Positions 16,309-25,911 of a stretch of DNA of 64,000 nt are shown here, piece after piece (the stretch's first letter is position 1; every line of letters starts with the position of its first letter). Made by a program: the position numbers and the translations under genes. Below the pieces are notes generated by a model, which worked only from the letters and a program-made list of their open reading frames with translations, did not search any database and was not told the DNA's origin. The DNA comes from Betaproteobacteria bacterium (GTDB taxonomy: Bacteria; Pseudomonadota; Gammaproteobacteria; Burkholderiales; Rhodocyclaceae): contig JAHRYN010000004.1 of the NCBI GenBank assembly GCA_020621405.1, positions 215,904-279,903 of the forward strand, read 5' to 3'.

Positions 16309-19161
16309 TTACTGGCAGGCTTCGCAGGTCGGATCGTCGATCGCGCAGAACTTGGGTTCGGCTTCGCTCGGCACCGCATTCAGCTCGCCGCCACGGCCGG
16401 TCGACTTCTCGGCGTGGGTGGCACCCATGGCACGCAGGTAGTAGGTGGTCTTCAGGCCACGCAGCCAGGCGAGCTTGTAGGTTTCGTCCAGCTTCTTGCC
16501 CGATGCACCGGCCATGTAAATGTTCAGGCTCTGCGCCTGGTCGATCCACTTCTGGCGGCGCGACGCGGCTTCGACCAGCCACTTCGGTTCGACTTCGAAG
16601 GCGGTGGCGTACAGGCTGCGCAGTTCGGCCGGGATGCGGTCGATGCGCGACAGTGAGCCGTCGAAATACTTCAGATCGGCGACCATCACTTCGTCCCACA
16701 GGCCCATGCGCTTGAGGTCGCGCACCAGGTGCTCGTTCACCACGGTGAATTCGCCCGACAGGTTCGATTTGACGAACAGGTTCTGATAGGTCGGTTCGAT
16801 GCTGGCATCGACGCCGATGATGTTCGAAATGGTGGCGGTCGGCGCGATGGCCAGGCAGTTGGAATTGCGCATGCCGTAGTTCGCGATGCGGCTGCGCAGC
16901 GCGTTCCAGTCCATCGTCACCGAGCGGTCGACCTCGAGGTAGCCGCCGCGCTGCTCGGCCAGGATGTCGAGCGAGTCGTGCGGCAGGATGCCGCGGTCCC
17001 ACAGGCTGCCCTTGTAGCTGGCATAGCGGCCGCGCTCTTCGGCCAGTTCGGTCGAGGCCCAGTAGGCGTAGTAGGCGACCGCTTCCATCGAACGGTCGGC
17101 GAATTCAACCGCGGCGTCGGACGCGTACGGCGTGCGCAGTTCGTGCAGTGCTTCCTGGAAGCCCATCAGGCCCATGCCGACCGGGCGGTGCTTCAGGTTG
17201 GAATTGCGCGCCTTGCCGACCGAGTAGTAATTGATGTCGATGACGTTGTCGAGCATGCGCATGGCCGTGCGGATGGTCTTGCGCAGCTTGTCGTGGTCGA
17301 GCACCTTGCCGCCGTTGCCGTCGTCCTTCAGGTGGGCGACCAGATTGACCGAACCGAGGTTGCACACGGCGATTTCGGTGTCGGACGTGTTGAGCGTGAT
17401 TTCGGTGCAGAGATTCGAGCTATGCACGACGCCGACATGCTGCTGCGGCGAGCGCAGGTTGCACGGATCCTTGAAGGTGATCCACGGGTGGCCGGTTTCG
17501 AACAGCATCGACAGCATCTTGCGCCACAGCGCGACCGCCGGCATTTTCTTGAACAGGCGGATCTCGCCGCGCGCCACCTTCTCTTCGTAGCGCGTGTAGG
17601 CCTCTTCGAAGGCGCGACCGAACAGGTCGTGCAGGTCCGGGCAGTCGGCCGGCGAGAACAGCGTCCACTCGGCGTTTTCCATCACGCGGCGCATGAACAG
17701 GTCGGGAATCCAGTTCGCGGTGTTCATGTCGTGCGTGCGGCGGCGGTCGTCGCCGGTGTTCTTGCGCAGGTCGAGGAACTCCTCGATGTCGAGGTGCCAG
17801 CTCTCGAGGTAGGCGCACACCGCACCCTTGCGCTTGCCGCCCTGATTGACGGCCACCGCAGTGTCATTGACCACCTTGAGGAAGGGCACGACACCTTGGC
17901 TCTTGCCGTTGGTGCCTTTGATGTGGCTGCCCAGCGCGCGCACCGGCGTCCAGTCGTTGCCCAGACCGCCGGCGAACTTGGCCAGCAGCGCGTTTTCCTT
18001 GATCGCCTCGAAGATGCCGTCGAGTTCGTCGGCCACCGTGGTGAGGTAGCACGACGACAGCTGCGGCCGCAGCGTGGCGCTGTTGAACAGCGTCGGCGTC
18101 GAGCTCATGAAGTCGAAGCTGGCCAGCAGCTGGTAGAACTCGATCGCGCGCTCTTCGCGGTTGATTTCGTTCATCGCCAGGCCCATGGCCACGCGCATGA
18201 AGAAGATCTGCGGCAGTTCGATGCGGCGGTCGCGGATGTGCAGGAAGTAGCGGTCGTACAGCGTCTGCAGGCCGAGGTAGTTGAAGCGCAGGTCGTTGCG
18301 GTGATCGAGCGCCGCGCCGAGGCGGGCCAGATCGAACTGCGCCAGCTTCGGGTCGAGCAGTTCGGCGTCGATGCCGGTCCTGATGTAGCGCGGGAAGTAT
18401 TCGGCGTAGGCGCTGGCCATCGCGCCCTGCGAGGTTTCTTCGCCCAGCACTTCGTTGCGGATCGTGTGCAGCAGCAGGCGCGCGGTCACGTAGCCGTAGG
18501 CCGGGTCCTGCTCGATCAGCGAACGCGCGGCCAGGATCGCCGACTTGCGCACTTCCTCGACCGGCACACCGTCATACAGATTGGTCAGCGTGGCGTCGAA
18601 GATGGTGGCGACCGACACCACGTCGCCCAGGCCCTCGCAGCTGTCCTGGATCAGCGTGCGCAGCGCGCCGTGGTCGAGCGGCATGCGGCGCTCGCCATCG
18701 ACCACGTGCAGCACCGGCTGTTCGGCCGACGCGGCAACCGCCTGCTGCTTCTGCGCGCGCTCGGCGGAGCGCTTTTCACGGTAGAGCACATAGGCGCGCG
18801 CCACGTCGTGTTCGGCCGAGCGCATCAGCGCCAGTTCGACCTGGTCCTGGATGTCTTCGATGTGGAAGGTGCCGCCGTGCGGCAGGCGGCGCACCAGCGC
18901 GCCGACCACGGCCGACGTCAGTGCCGCCACCTGTTCGCGCACGCGCGCCGACGCCGCGCCCTGCCCGCCGTTGACCGCGAGGAAGGCCTTGGTCATGGCA
19001 ATCGAAATCTTCGCCGGTTCGAAAGCAACCACTGCACCGTTGCGACGGATGATCTTGTAGTCGGCGTGCAGCGATGAGGTCGTGCCCGACTCGTCGATCG
19101 GCAGCTGATCGGCGGTAGAGGACAGCGAGCGGTTGCTGGCGTGTTCGGCGGTCAATTGCAT
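16309..19161 (-). CDS. nrdA: Ribonucleoside-diphosphate reductase class Ia, alpha subunit
   Basis: NrdA reduces ribonucleoside diphosphates to deoxy forms. The 950-residue protein has an N-terminal ATP-cone (about residues 35-130, starting [17 protein letters not shown]) that senses ATP/dATP and switches activity. The catalytic barrel carries [20 protein letters not shown] (active-site Asn, Cys, Glu and the redox Cys) and [16 protein letters not shown]. The tail ends TCEACQ, the Cys pair reduced by thioredoxin or glutaredoxin. The ATG at 19161 has AGGAG eight bases upstream; an upstream ATG at 19230 has no such site. It is longer than the E. coli protein (761) because of insertions usual in this beta/gamma clade. 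Confidence 0.96.
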   Translation of the reverse strand: MQLTAEHASNRSLSSTADQLPIDESGTTSSLHADYKIIRRNGAVVAFEPAKISIAMTKAFLAVNGGQGAASARVREQVAALTSAVVGALVRRLPHGGTFHIEDIQDQVELALMRSAEHDVARAYVLYREKRSAERAQKQQAVAASAEQPVLHVVDGERRMPLDHGALRTLIQDSCEGLGDVVSVATIFDATLTNLYDGVPVEEVRKSAILAARSLIEQDPAYGYVTARLLLHTIRNEVLGEETSQGAMASAYAEYFPRYIRTGIDAELLDPKLAQFDLARLGAALDHRNDLRFNYLGLQTLYDRYFLHIRDRRIELPQIFFMRVAMGLAMNEINREERAIEFYQLLASFDFMSSTPTLFNSATLRPQLSSCYLTTVADELDGIFEAIKENALLAKFAGGLGNDWTPVRALGSHIKGTNGKSQGVVPFLKVVNDTAVAVNQGGKRKGAVCAYLESWHLDIEEFLDLRKNTGDDRRRTHDMNTANWIPDLFMRRVMENAEWTLFSPADCPDLHDLFGRAFEEAYTRYEEKVARGEIRLFKKMPAVALWRKMLSMLFETGHPWITFKDPCNLRSPQQHVGVVHSSNLCTEITLNTSDTEIAVCNLGSVNLVAHLKDDGNGGKVLDHDKLRKTIRTAMRMLDNVIDINYYSVGKARNSNLKHRPVGMGLMGFQEALHELRTPYASDAAVEFADRSMEAVAYYAYWASTELAEERGRYASYKGSLWDRGILPHDSLDILAEQRGGYLEVDRSVTMDWNALRSRIANYGMRNSNCLAIAPTATISNIIGVDASIEPTYQNLFVKSNLSGEFTVVNEHLVRDLKRMGLWDEVMVADLKYFDGSLSRIDRIPAELRSLYATAFEVEPKWLVEAASRRQKWIDQAQSLNIYMAGASGKKLDETYKLAWLRGLKTTYYLRAMGATHAEKSTGRGGELNAVPSEAEPKFCAIDDPTCEACQ

Positions 19162-19234
19162 GCGGACGTCTCCTGTGAGGCCGCCGCGGGGCGCGACGGA
19201 GAAGCGGTTCTTTTGATGGGACTTTGCCAACTGA

Positions 19235-19250
19235 CCACTATATGTAGTGG
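19235..19250 (-). promoter_or_regulatory. NrdR box, promoter-distal
   Basis: CCACTATATGTAGTGG is a nearly perfect 16-bp palindrome fitting the NrdR consensus (ACAcwAtATaTwgTGT type). Its centre is 31 bp from the second box, the classic three-turn spacing for cooperative NrdR binding. NrdR, bound to dATP/ATP, represses nrd genes when dNTP pools are high. The nrdR gene is outside the window. Confidence 0.85.
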
Positions 19251-19265
19251 TTGAAGCGCGATGAG

Positions 19266-19281
19266 CTACTAATTCTAGTGA
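19266..19281 (-). promoter_or_regulatory. NrdR box overlapping the -10 element
   Basis: CTACTAATTCTAGTGA is a degenerate copy of the NrdR palindrome, centred 31 bp upstream of the other box. It covers the putative -10 TAGAAT of nrdA, so binding would block RNA polymerase directly. Confidence 0.75.
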
Positions 19282-19300
19282 TCCGCACCGGCACCCGCAA
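19272..19300 (-). promoter_or_regulatory. Probable sigma-70 promoter of nrdAB
   Basis: On the minus strand TTGCGG (19300-19295), 17 bases, TAGAAT (19277-19272). Transcription would begin near 19265, between the two NrdR boxes, about 100 bases before the nrdA ATG. Confidence 0.6.
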
Positions 19301-19421
19301 GCGCGATTTTTCTGCTAGACGGCGCTGCCGGCGCTTGCAAACCACTCCGCCGATGCACGGAATCGGCACCGGACAATGGCGGGCGGGGAGGAATCCGGCG
19401 CAAACGCCGGCACGGCGGGAA

Positions 19422-19982
19422 TCAGGCGGGCCGGACGACGCCGGGCAAGCGTTTCCAGTCGAAGCAGGCGCCGGGATCGACCTTCCGCCCGGGCGCAATA
19501 TCCGAATGACCTGCCACGTCGGCAACCGGATGGCGCAGCTTCAGCGCCTCGATCAGCGTCTGCACGCAGCGGTACTGGGCGTCTTCGAACGGCAGGACAT
19601 TGCATCCTTCCAGTTCGATGCCGACCGAAAAGTCGTTGCAGCGGCTGCGCCCCTTCCAGTTCGACGCACCGGCATGCCAGGCGCGCCGAACGGTGGGCAC
19701 GAACTGCAGCAGCTCGCCGTCGCGCCGCACCAGGAAATGCGCCGACACACGCAGCGCTGCCACGTCGACAAAGTACGGATGCGCCGACGGATCGAGCGCA
19801 TTCAGGAACAGCCGTTCTATCCACGGCCCGCCGAATTCGCCCGGCGGCAGGCTGATGCTGTGCAGCACCACCAGAGAAACCGGCTCGCCGTCGGGGCGTT
19901 CGTCGCAGTTCGGCGATTCGACGCGACGCGCGCCGGCACACCAGCCCTGCGCGTCGATCGCGAACGGAACCGGATCAGTCAT
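19422..19982 (-). CDS. ampD: 1,6-anhydro-N-acetylmuramyl-L-alanine amidase AmpD
   Basis: AmpD is a cytoplasmic zinc amidase that removes the stem peptide from anhydromuropeptides during cell-wall recycling and so keeps beta-lactamase inducers low. The 186-residue product has family length. Zinc ligands appear as His41 (VVLHS), His159 and Asp169 (AGHSDIAPGRKVDPG), with catalytic Glu in GIELEG (about 123) and Lys167. The start overlaps the pilR stop by eight bases, so it is translated with the pilSR message; this neighbour arrangement is common in Betaproteobacteria. Confidence 0.93.
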   Translation of the reverse strand: MTDPVPFAIDAQGWCAGARRVESPNCDERPDGEPVSLVVLHSISLPPGEFGGPWIERLFLNALDPSAHPYFVDVAALRVSAHFLVRRDGELLQFVPTVRRAWHAGASNWKGRSRCNDFSVGIELEGCNVLPFEDAQYRCVQTLIEALKLRHPVADVAGHSDIAPGRKVDPGACFDWKRLPGVVRPA

Positions 19983-21324
19983 TCAGGCCGAGCCGCTGCA
20001 GGCGGTAGCGCAGCGACCGGAAGGTGACGCCGAGCAGCCGCGCGGCTGCCGTCCGGTTGTAGCGGGTCTTCTGCAGCGCGTCCTCGATCGCGGCGCGCTC
20101 CATGCGGTCGAGATAGTCCTGCAGCGGCAGCTGCCCGGCCTGCACCTCGACCGCATCGTCGGCCGCCGGCAGCAGGCCGAGGTCGGCCTCGTCGATCCGG
20201 CTGTCCGAACTCAGCGCGTAGGCGCGTTCGAGCAGGTTTTCCAGCTCGCGTACATTGCCCGGGAAAGGGTAGGCACACAGCGCGTCGAGTGCTGCCTGGG
20301 TCAGTACCGGATGGGCGCCGTCGGCAGCCGCGATGCGGTCCAGCAGGGTCTGGGCGAGTTGCGGAATGGATTCCCTGCATTCGCGCAGGCTGGGCATGCG
20401 CAGTTCGAGCACGTTGAGCCGGTAGAACAGGTCCTGCCGGAAGCGCGCTTCCTCGACCATCTGCCGCAGATTGCGGTGGGTGGCGCTGATCAGGCGGATG
20501 TCGGTGGCTTCTTCGGTACGCGCACCGACCCGGCGCACGGACTTCTCCTGTATCGCGCGCAGCAGCTTCACCTGCATCGACAGCGGCAGGTCACCCACCT
20601 CGTCGAGAAACAGCGTGCCGCCGGAGGCAGCCTGGAAATGCCCTTCGCGGTCGGCGTCGGCGCCGGTGAATGCGCCTTTCACGTAGCCGAAGAATTCGGA
20701 CTCGACCAGGTTTTCCGGGATGGCGCCGCAATTGACCGCGACGAACGGTCCGGCCCGCCGGGCGCCGGTTTCGTGGATCAGCCGGGCGGCGCGCTCCTTG
20801 CCGCTGCCCGATTCGCCCTGGATATGCACCGGCGCACTGCTGCGCGCCAGCTTGACGATCATGTCGCGCACCTGCACCAGTGCCGGCGCGTCGCCGACCA
20901 GCGCATCGCCGCCGCCGGCCGGTGCGCTGGCGCTGCGCGTCGGAAGGTCGAGCGCGGAGCGTACCAGCGCGCGCAGCTGCTCTATCGACACCGGCTTGGC
21001 CAGATAGTCGAAGGCGCCGGACTTCAGGGCGGCCACCGCGTTGTCCATGCTGCCGTAGGCGGTGATGACGGCCACCGGCAGATCGCGGTGATGCTCGGCG
21101 ATGAGGCGCACCAGATCCATGCCTTCGCCGTCGGGCAGACGCATGTCGGTCAGGCACAGCGCGAAGCGCTCGGTCGCAAGCAGTTCGCGCGCCTGCTCGA
21201 GACTGCCGGCGAGCGAGGCGCGCAGTCCCATGCGCGCCAGCGACATGTCCAGCAGTTCGCGCAGGTCGTCTTCGTCATCGACGACCAGCACCTTCAGTTC
21301 ACGTTCCGATCTCCGACGTTCCAT
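19975..21324 (-). CDS. pilR: Sigma-54-dependent response regulator PilR
   Basis: A 449-residue NtrC-family activator: receiver domain with phospho-acceptor Asp60 (LTDMRLPDG) and Lys110 (YLAKP), AAA+ domain with Walker A GESGSGKE (about 170-177) and the sigma-54-contacting GAFTGA loop (217-222), and a Fis-type helix-turn-helix at the end (NRTAAARLLGVTFRSLRYRL). PilR activates pilA transcription from an RpoN promoter in type IV pilus systems. Assignment to PilR rests on the adjacent PilS-type kinase with N-terminal membrane helices and on the ampD neighbour. It overlaps pilS by 31 bases. No pil structural gene is in the window. Confidence 0.88.
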   Translation of the reverse strand: MERRRSERELKVLVVDDEDDLRELLDMSLARMGLRASLAGSLEQARELLATERFALCLTDMRLPDGEGMDLVRLIAEHHRDLPVAVITAYGSMDNAVAALKSGAFDYLAKPVSIEQLRALVRSALDLPTRSASAPAGGGDALVGDAPALVQVRDMIVKLARSSAPVHIQGESGSGKERAARLIHETGARRAGPFVAVNCGAIPENLVESEFFGYVKGAFTGADADREGHFQAASGGTLFLDEVGDLPLSMQVKLLRAIQEKSVRRVGARTEEATDIRLISATHRNLRQMVEEARFRQDLFYRLNVLELRMPSLRECRESIPQLAQTLLDRIAAADGAHPVLTQAALDALCAYPFPGNVRELENLLERAYALSSDSRIDEADLGLLPAADDAVEVQAGQLPLQDYLDRMERAAIEDALQKTRYNRTAAARLLGVTFRSLRYRLQRLGLND

Positions 21325-22916
21325 TCGCCATCCCAGCTTCTGTTCATGCCGCGCAGGCGGAAGTGCGCCCCGGGCGAATTATCCACGAAGTCCAGCGTCG
21401 CCCCGTTGGCGTCGCTCAGCTCGCGCGCGATGTAGAGCCCGAGCCCGGTACCCCGGCTGTGCGTCGTGAAGAAGGGCTCGAACAGATGTGCGCGCGTGGC
21501 CACATCGATGCCGGGCCCGTCATCGACGATGTCGAGGAAGCTCGCGTCATCACCCGCGCGCACGATCAGCCGGACCGCTTCGGCTCCCGGCCCGGCGTAG
21601 CGCAGCGCGTTGATCACCAGATTCCACAGGACCTGATGCAGATGGCCGCGATCGAACCAGATCATCGCGTTCGGCGGTGCGTCGATGCGCAGGCGGCTGC
21701 GTACCGAGGGGTCGCGCATCGCGAGTTCGTCGGCGAAGGTGCGCAGGCAGGCACCGAAGTCCAGCAGTTCGGGTTCGGCCCGATCGCGGCGCCCGAGTTC
21801 GAGCACGTCGCTGACCAGCCGGTCCAGGCGCTGGCTGTTGTCGCAGATGATGCGCGTGAGCCTCACCTGCGTCTCGGCGCGGCGCTCGTCCTGCAGCAGT
21901 TCTGCCGCCTGGCTGATCGCCGACAGCGGATTGCGTATCTCGTGCGCCATGCTGGCGGTCAGCCGGCCCAGCGCGGCAAGCTTGATCTGGCGCGCCTGTT
22001 CGCGCAGCCGCGCCAGATCCTCGATGAACAGCAGATGCCCGCCCGGTCCGCCAGCCGGCACACAGCGCACCCGGAGCGCGGCCGGCCGCGCTGGCAGATC
22101 GAGCACCAGCACCCGTTCCCGCTCCGGTGCCGCGGCGCCGGACAGCAGTGTTTCGAGCTCGGGCGAGAAGTCAGCCAGCGTGACCGGCCTCGGCATCAGC
22201 GGGTCGAGCAGCCGGTGCGCCTGCGGATTGGCCTGCCTGACATGGCCGTGCGGATCGACCACCAGCACGCCGTCTTCCATGTCGCGTATCACGCGCTCGT
22301 TCAGGCGCACCTGCTCGGACAGATCGCGCCCGCGCTCGAAGGCAAGCGACTCGTTGGCGATGACCCGCCTTGCCAGCAGCCGCACCGCGATTGCCGTAGC
22401 GAAGAAACCGACGCTGATGATGCCGACGTGCACGAAGCTGCTGGCGTCGCCGTTCAGCGCAATCCACTGCATCGCCTGTTCGAACAGCATCGCCAGGCTA
22501 GCCACGGCCGCGTAGAAGACCGCAAGCTGTCCCTGGCCGACCAGCGCGGCGAACGCGAGCACGACCACGTGCAGGAAGGGCAGTCCGCTGCCAACGCCCC
22601 CGCTGGCAAAGGTCAGCACGGTCAGGAACACGATGTCGGCCAGCACGCCGAAGGTCAGGCGGGTGGCCGCGCCCGGCAGCAAGCGGTCGGCGCCCAGCAT
22701 GACGACGATCGCGAACAGCCAGTAGGCCAGCGCGGTGCGCGAGAACAGTTCCTGACTGTAGTCGCCGAACCGGATCTGCCCCGGAAAGCCGAGCACCAGT
22801 GCAAGCAGCACCGATGTCATCAGCAGGCGGTACAGATTGAAGTAGCGCAGCGAGGTCAGGCGCGACAGGCCTGAAACCCATTCCACCGCCGCTTCAACGC
22901 CCGACGTTCTGGGCAT
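21294..22916 (-). CDS. pilS: Sensor histidine kinase PilS
   Basis: A roughly 540-residue inner-membrane kinase. The N-terminal part holds about six membrane helices (LLMTSVLLALVLGF, LAYWLFAIVVML, ADIVFLTVLTF, FLHVVVLAFAAL and others), then a PAS-like region (MEDGVLVVDPHGHVRQANP), HisKA with the phospho-acceptor in ASMAHEIRNPLSA, and the ATPase domain with N box (NLVINALRYA), DDGPGID and GTGLGLYIARELS. It phosphorylates PilR. The ATG at 22916 lies inside the end of the preceding small gene; a GTG at 22886 is an alternative start. The frame extends further upstream but that part is an out-of-frame reading of the small gene. Confidence 0.88.
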   Translation of the reverse strand: MPRTSGVEAAVEWVSGLSRLTSLRYFNLYRLLMTSVLLALVLGFPGQIRFGDYSQELFSRTALAYWLFAIVVMLGADRLLPGAATRLTFGVLADIVFLTVLTFASGGVGSGLPFLHVVVLAFAALVGQGQLAVFYAAVASLAMLFEQAMQWIALNGDASSFVHVGIISVGFFATAIAVRLLARRVIANESLAFERGRDLSEQVRLNERVIRDMEDGVLVVDPHGHVRQANPQAHRLLDPLMPRPVTLADFSPELETLLSGAAAPERERVLVLDLPARPAALRVRCVPAGGPGGHLLFIEDLARLREQARQIKLAALGRLTASMAHEIRNPLSAISQAAELLQDERRAETQVRLTRIICDNSQRLDRLVSDVLELGRRDRAEPELLDFGACLRTFADELAMRDPSVRSRLRIDAPPNAMIWFDRGHLHQVLWNLVINALRYAGPGAEAVRLIVRAGDDASFLDIVDDGPGIDVATRAHLFEPFFTTHSRGTGLGLYIARELSDANGATLDFVDNSPGAHFRLRGMNRSWDGEWNVGDRNVN

Positions 22917-23133
22917 TCCGGTGTTCCGCACAGCAGAAATGATCCTTGCCCGACACCAGCGCCTCGCCCTCGGGAAGGCGCAGGCCGCAGTGCGCGCACT
23001 GGACGATGCGCTCGACCGGCACGTCGGGCGGCGTCCGGGCCGGCGGGCGCTGCGGCGTGTCGCTGCGCGAGGACTTCTTGAACCAGATCCAGGCGATGAC
23101 CGCCAGCAGCAGGAAGAAAAGGAAGCGAGACAT
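22894..23133 (-). CDS. Small membrane-anchored zinc-ribbon-like protein (PP0621 family)
   Basis: A 78-residue protein: one N-terminal membrane helix (RFLFFLLLAVIAWIWF), a Pro-rich linker and a C-terminal cluster CAHCGLRLPEGEAL with a later FCCAEHR, which looks like a small metal-binding ribbon. Proteins of this layout are regularly found immediately before pilS in Betaproteobacteria and are annotated as PP0621 family. It shares 23 bases with pilS, so the genes are coupled. The role is not known. Confidence 0.75.
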   Translation of the reverse strand: MSRFLFFLLLAVIAWIWFKKSSRSDTPQRPPARTPPDVPVERIVQCAHCGLRLPEGEALVSGKDHFCCAEHRNAQNVGR

Positions 23134-23361
23134 CGGTGACCGGAAGGAATTGTCAGAGCGGCGCCAGCCGGAACCGTCCGGAAGCGCCATCGGGAAACAG
23201 TGCGCAAGCTTACGGCGAGGGAAGGTTTTGTGCGAGCGGGCTTCATGCGGAGGCGGCGGCCGGCACCCCGTCCGGGCATACCCGGCGCGTTCGCGCCAGC
23301 CGGTGACAGGAGTCGCGATGTCGCCGGGACATCCCCTCCGGGGAGGCGTAATTGCCGCATA

Positions 23362-23390
23362 TTGACTATTGATAGCTAGCTACCTACTAT
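23362..23390 (+). promoter_or_regulatory. Promoter of the MarR-efflux operon with a palindromic operator
   Basis: TTGACT (23362-23367), 17 bases, TACTAT (23385-23390). The spacer contains the self-complementary TAGCTAGCTA (23373-23382), placed where a MarR dimer would block polymerase. Start of transcription would be near 23398, 20 bases before the marR ATG. Confidence 0.6.
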
Positions 23391-23418
23391 AAATTCATCC
23401 ACCCCTGCGGAGCGCACG

Positions 23419-23886
23419 ATGAACACTGCAAGACAGGCAAAGGAACGCGAGCTGACGCGCGGCATGCTGCGGATCGCCCGCATCTACCGCAAGGAAGTCA
23501 ATCGCTCGCTCACCGCCTACGGCATTTCCGATGCCCAGGCGGTCCCGGTGCTGCACATCGCCCGCTTCGGCGGCGGCATCCGGCAGACCATGCTGGCCGA
23601 GGAAATCGGCATCGAAGGTCCGTCACTGGTCCGCCTGCTCGACCAGCTGTGCCTGCACGGGCTGGTCGAGCGGCACGACGACAGCCGCGACCGGCGCGCC
23701 AAGACGCTGCATCTGACGGCCGCGGGCGAGGCGCTGGCGGTCCGGGTCGAAGCCGCCCTGCAGGAGCTGCGCGGACGCCTGCTGGCGCCGGTCAGCGACA
23801 GCGCGCTCGAAGCGACGCTGGCGACGCTGGCCGCACTCGACGCCGGACTGCGGGACATCGACGCCCCGTCCGGTGACGACGCCTGA
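23419..23886 (+). CDS. MarR-family transcriptional regulator
   Basis: A 155-residue winged-helix regulator. The recognition part is visible as MLAEEIGIEGPSLVRLLDQL followed by the wing HDDSRDRRAKTLHLTAAG, a classic MarR signature; helices at both ends form the dimer interface. It is the first gene of a five-gene operon, with the efflux gene beginning three bases after its stop. It most likely represses the operon through the palindrome between -35 and -10 and is released by an aromatic or antibiotic-like ligand; the ligand is unknown. Confidence 0.88.
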   Translation: MNTARQAKERELTRGMLRIARIYRKEVNRSLTAYGISDAQAVPVLHIARFGGGIRQTMLAEEIGIEGPSLVRLLDQLCLHGLVERHDDSRDRRAKTLHLTAAGEALAVRVEAALQELRGRLLAPVSDSALEATLATLAALDAGLRDIDAPSGDDA

Positions 23887-23889
23887 GCC

Positions 23890-25911
23890 ATGTTCCCGCT
23901 CAAGCTCGCCAGCCTGCGGTTCTCGACCGGCACCTTCGCCGCGGCGATGCTCGCCCTCTATCTGGCGCTGTGCATCGACCTGCCGCGTCCCTACTGGGCC
24001 ATGATCACCGTCTATGTCGTGAGCCAGCCGATGGCGGCGGCCGTGCGGTCGAAGGCGCTGCACCGTCTGCTCGGCACGCTGCTCGGCGCCATTGCGGCCG
24101 TCATGCTGGTGCCGCCGCTGGTCAATGCGCCGGTGCTGCTGTCGCTGGCGCTGGCGCTGTGGGTCGGCGGCTGCCTCGCGATATCGGTGCTCGACCGCTC
24201 GCCGCGCAGCTACATCGTGATGCTCGCCGGCTATACCGCCGCCATCATCGGCTTCTCAAGCGTCGGCCAGCCGGCCGAAGTCTTCAATATGGCGGTTGCC
24301 CGCACCGAAGAGATCGTGCTGGGCATCGTGTGCGCCACGCTGGTGCACAGCCTGTTCTTTCCGCGGCCGGTCGGCGACGCATTGCGCACCCGTGTCGGCA
24401 ACTGGCTCGGCGACGCCGACCACTGGGCGCTGGACATCCTGCGCGGCGAAACCGCGCCGGCGCTGGAGCGCGACCGCGAGCGCCTGGCCGGCGCCGCCAG
24501 CGAAATCCACATGCTGGCCTCGCATCTGCCGTTCGACACCTCGCACCTGCGGGAAACGACCGCGCTGGTACGCGCGCTGCATGACCGCATCCTGCTGCTG
24601 ATACCGGTGCTGGCCAGCCTGTCCGACCGCGTGACCGCCATGCGGACCGAAGGCAGCGGACCGGACCGCGACACGCAGCGGCTCATGGCATCGGTGGCCG
24701 ACTGGATCGCAGCCGGCGCCCCCGCTGCCGGCAAGGACGAACTGCTGCGGGATCTGGCGCAGCCCGGAGCCCTGCAAGGCGCGGACTGGGATGCGCTGAA
24801 CCGGCTCAGCCTGCTGTCCCGTCTGACCGATCTGGTGCGGACGCTGCACGAAGCACACGTTCTGTTCGATCACCTCGATGCGCCGGACACGCCGCCACCC
24901 GCGATACTCGCTGCCGCACTGACCGGCGCCGGGCAGCGCCCGCTGCACAGCGATCCCGGTCTGGCCCTGCTGTCGGGCGCCGCAGCCGCGGTCGCGATAC
25001 TGCTGTCGTGCGCGGTCTGGATACTGACCGGTTGGCCGGAAGGATCGGCCGCCGCCATCAACGCCGCCATCGTGTGCTGCCTGTTCGCGTCGATGGACGA
25101 CCCGGCGCCGGCGATCAGGCTGTTCGGCATCAGCCTGATGATCGCCGTGCCGCTGGCCGGCATCTACCTCTTCCTGCTGCTGCCCATGATCGACAGCTTC
25201 CCGATGCTGGTCATGGTGCTGGCCCCGACCATGCTGACCATCGGCGTCATCATGCTGGACCCGCGCCGCGCGCTGCCGGCGCTGGTGGTGGTGCTCAACT
25301 TCGCCAACGTGCTGGCCATCCAGGAACACTTCAGCGCCAATTTCGCCGGCTTCCTGAACGTCAATCTGGCCCAGTTCGTCGGTCTGTTCATGGCCATCTT
25401 CGTCACCCGCAGCATGCGCTCGATGAGCGCCGGCACCAGCGCGCGCCGGCTGCTGCGCCAGACCTGGCAGAACCTCGCCCGGCTCGCACACGGCAGGGAC
25501 GCGCAGGAACCCGCGGCCTTCGCCTCGCGCATGGTGGACCGGCTGGGTCTGCTGACGCCGCGACTGGCCGCCACCGGCGATGAGGACCTGGCCGGCATCG
25601 ATGCGCTGCGCGAACTACGCACCGGCATGGACCTGGTGGCGCTGAAGGAACTCCAGCCCGGCCTGCCCGCGGCATCGGCCGACGCCGTGGCCCGGCTGCT
25701 CGATGCCGTGGGCACGCACTATGCCGCACTGTCCGCCGGCCGGCCGGCGGACGACAGCACGCTGCTGTCGCTGATCGATCAGGCGCTGGGCCGCCTGGCA
25801 GGCACACCCGGCAGCACTGTCCGGGGTCTGAGCGCGCTGGTCGGCCTGCGGCGCAACCTGTTCCCGGCTGCACCGCGCTACCCGGCCGGTTTTCCGGAGG
25901 GCGCCGCATGA
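23890..25911 (+). CDS. FUSC-family inner-membrane transporter (AaeB/YccS-like)
   Basis: A 673-residue membrane protein of the fusaric-acid-resistance/aromatic-acid-exporter family. The N-terminal half has paired membrane helices (TFAAAMLALYLALCI, WAMITVYVVS, LLGTLLGAIAAVML, LSLALALWVGGCLAISVL) and the pattern repeats from about residue 360 (GAAAAVAILLSCAVWILTGW and following), with a cytosolic helical domain between and a soluble tail. This duplicated layout is diagnostic. Neighbours (DUF1656, HlyD-type adaptor, outer-membrane factor) complete an AaeXAB-like efflux pump spanning both membranes. The substrate, probably an aromatic carboxylate, is inferred from the family. Confidence 0.9.
   Translation: MFPLKLASLRFSTGTFAAAMLALYLALCIDLPRPYWAMITVYVVSQPMAAAVRSKALHRLLGTLLGAIAAVMLVPPLVNAPVLLSLALALWVGGCLAISVLDRSPRSYIVMLAGYTAAIIGFSSVGQPAEVFNMAVARTEEIVLGIVCATLVHSLFFPRPVGDALRTRVGNWLGDADHWALDILRGETAPALERDRERLAGAASEIHMLASHLPFDTSHLRETTALVRALHDRILLLIPVLASLSDRVTAMRTEGSGPDRDTQRLMASVADWIAAGAPAAGKDELLRDLAQPGALQGADWDALNRLSLLSRLTDLVRTLHEAHVLFDHLDAPDTPPPAILAAALTGAGQRPLHSDPGLALLSGAAAAVAILLSCAVWILTGWPEGSAAAINAAIVCCLFASMDDPAPAIRLFGISLMIAVPLAGIYLFLLLPMIDSFPMLVMVLAPTMLTIGVIMLDPRRALPALVVVLNFANVLAIQEHFSANFAGFLNVNLAQFVGLFMAIFVTRSMRSMSAGTSARRLLRQTWQNLARLAHGRDAQEPAAFASRMVDRLGLLTPRLAATGDEDLAGIDALRELRTGMDLVALKELQPGLPAASADAVARLLDAVGTHYAALSAGRPADDSTLLSLIDQALGRLAGTPGSTVRGLSALVGLRRNLFPAAPRYPAGFPEGAA

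Noticed and set aside
15002..17002. Extended nrdB frame of 666 residues
   Set aside because: The extra N-terminal part is an out-of-frame reading of the end of nrdA; AAGGAG and family homology place the start at 16165.
16729..19077. 782-residue plus-strand open frame opposite nrdA
   Set aside because: Antisense to a certain gene, made of His/Arg/Val-rich low-information sequence with no start signal or domain; typical of GC-rich antisense frames.
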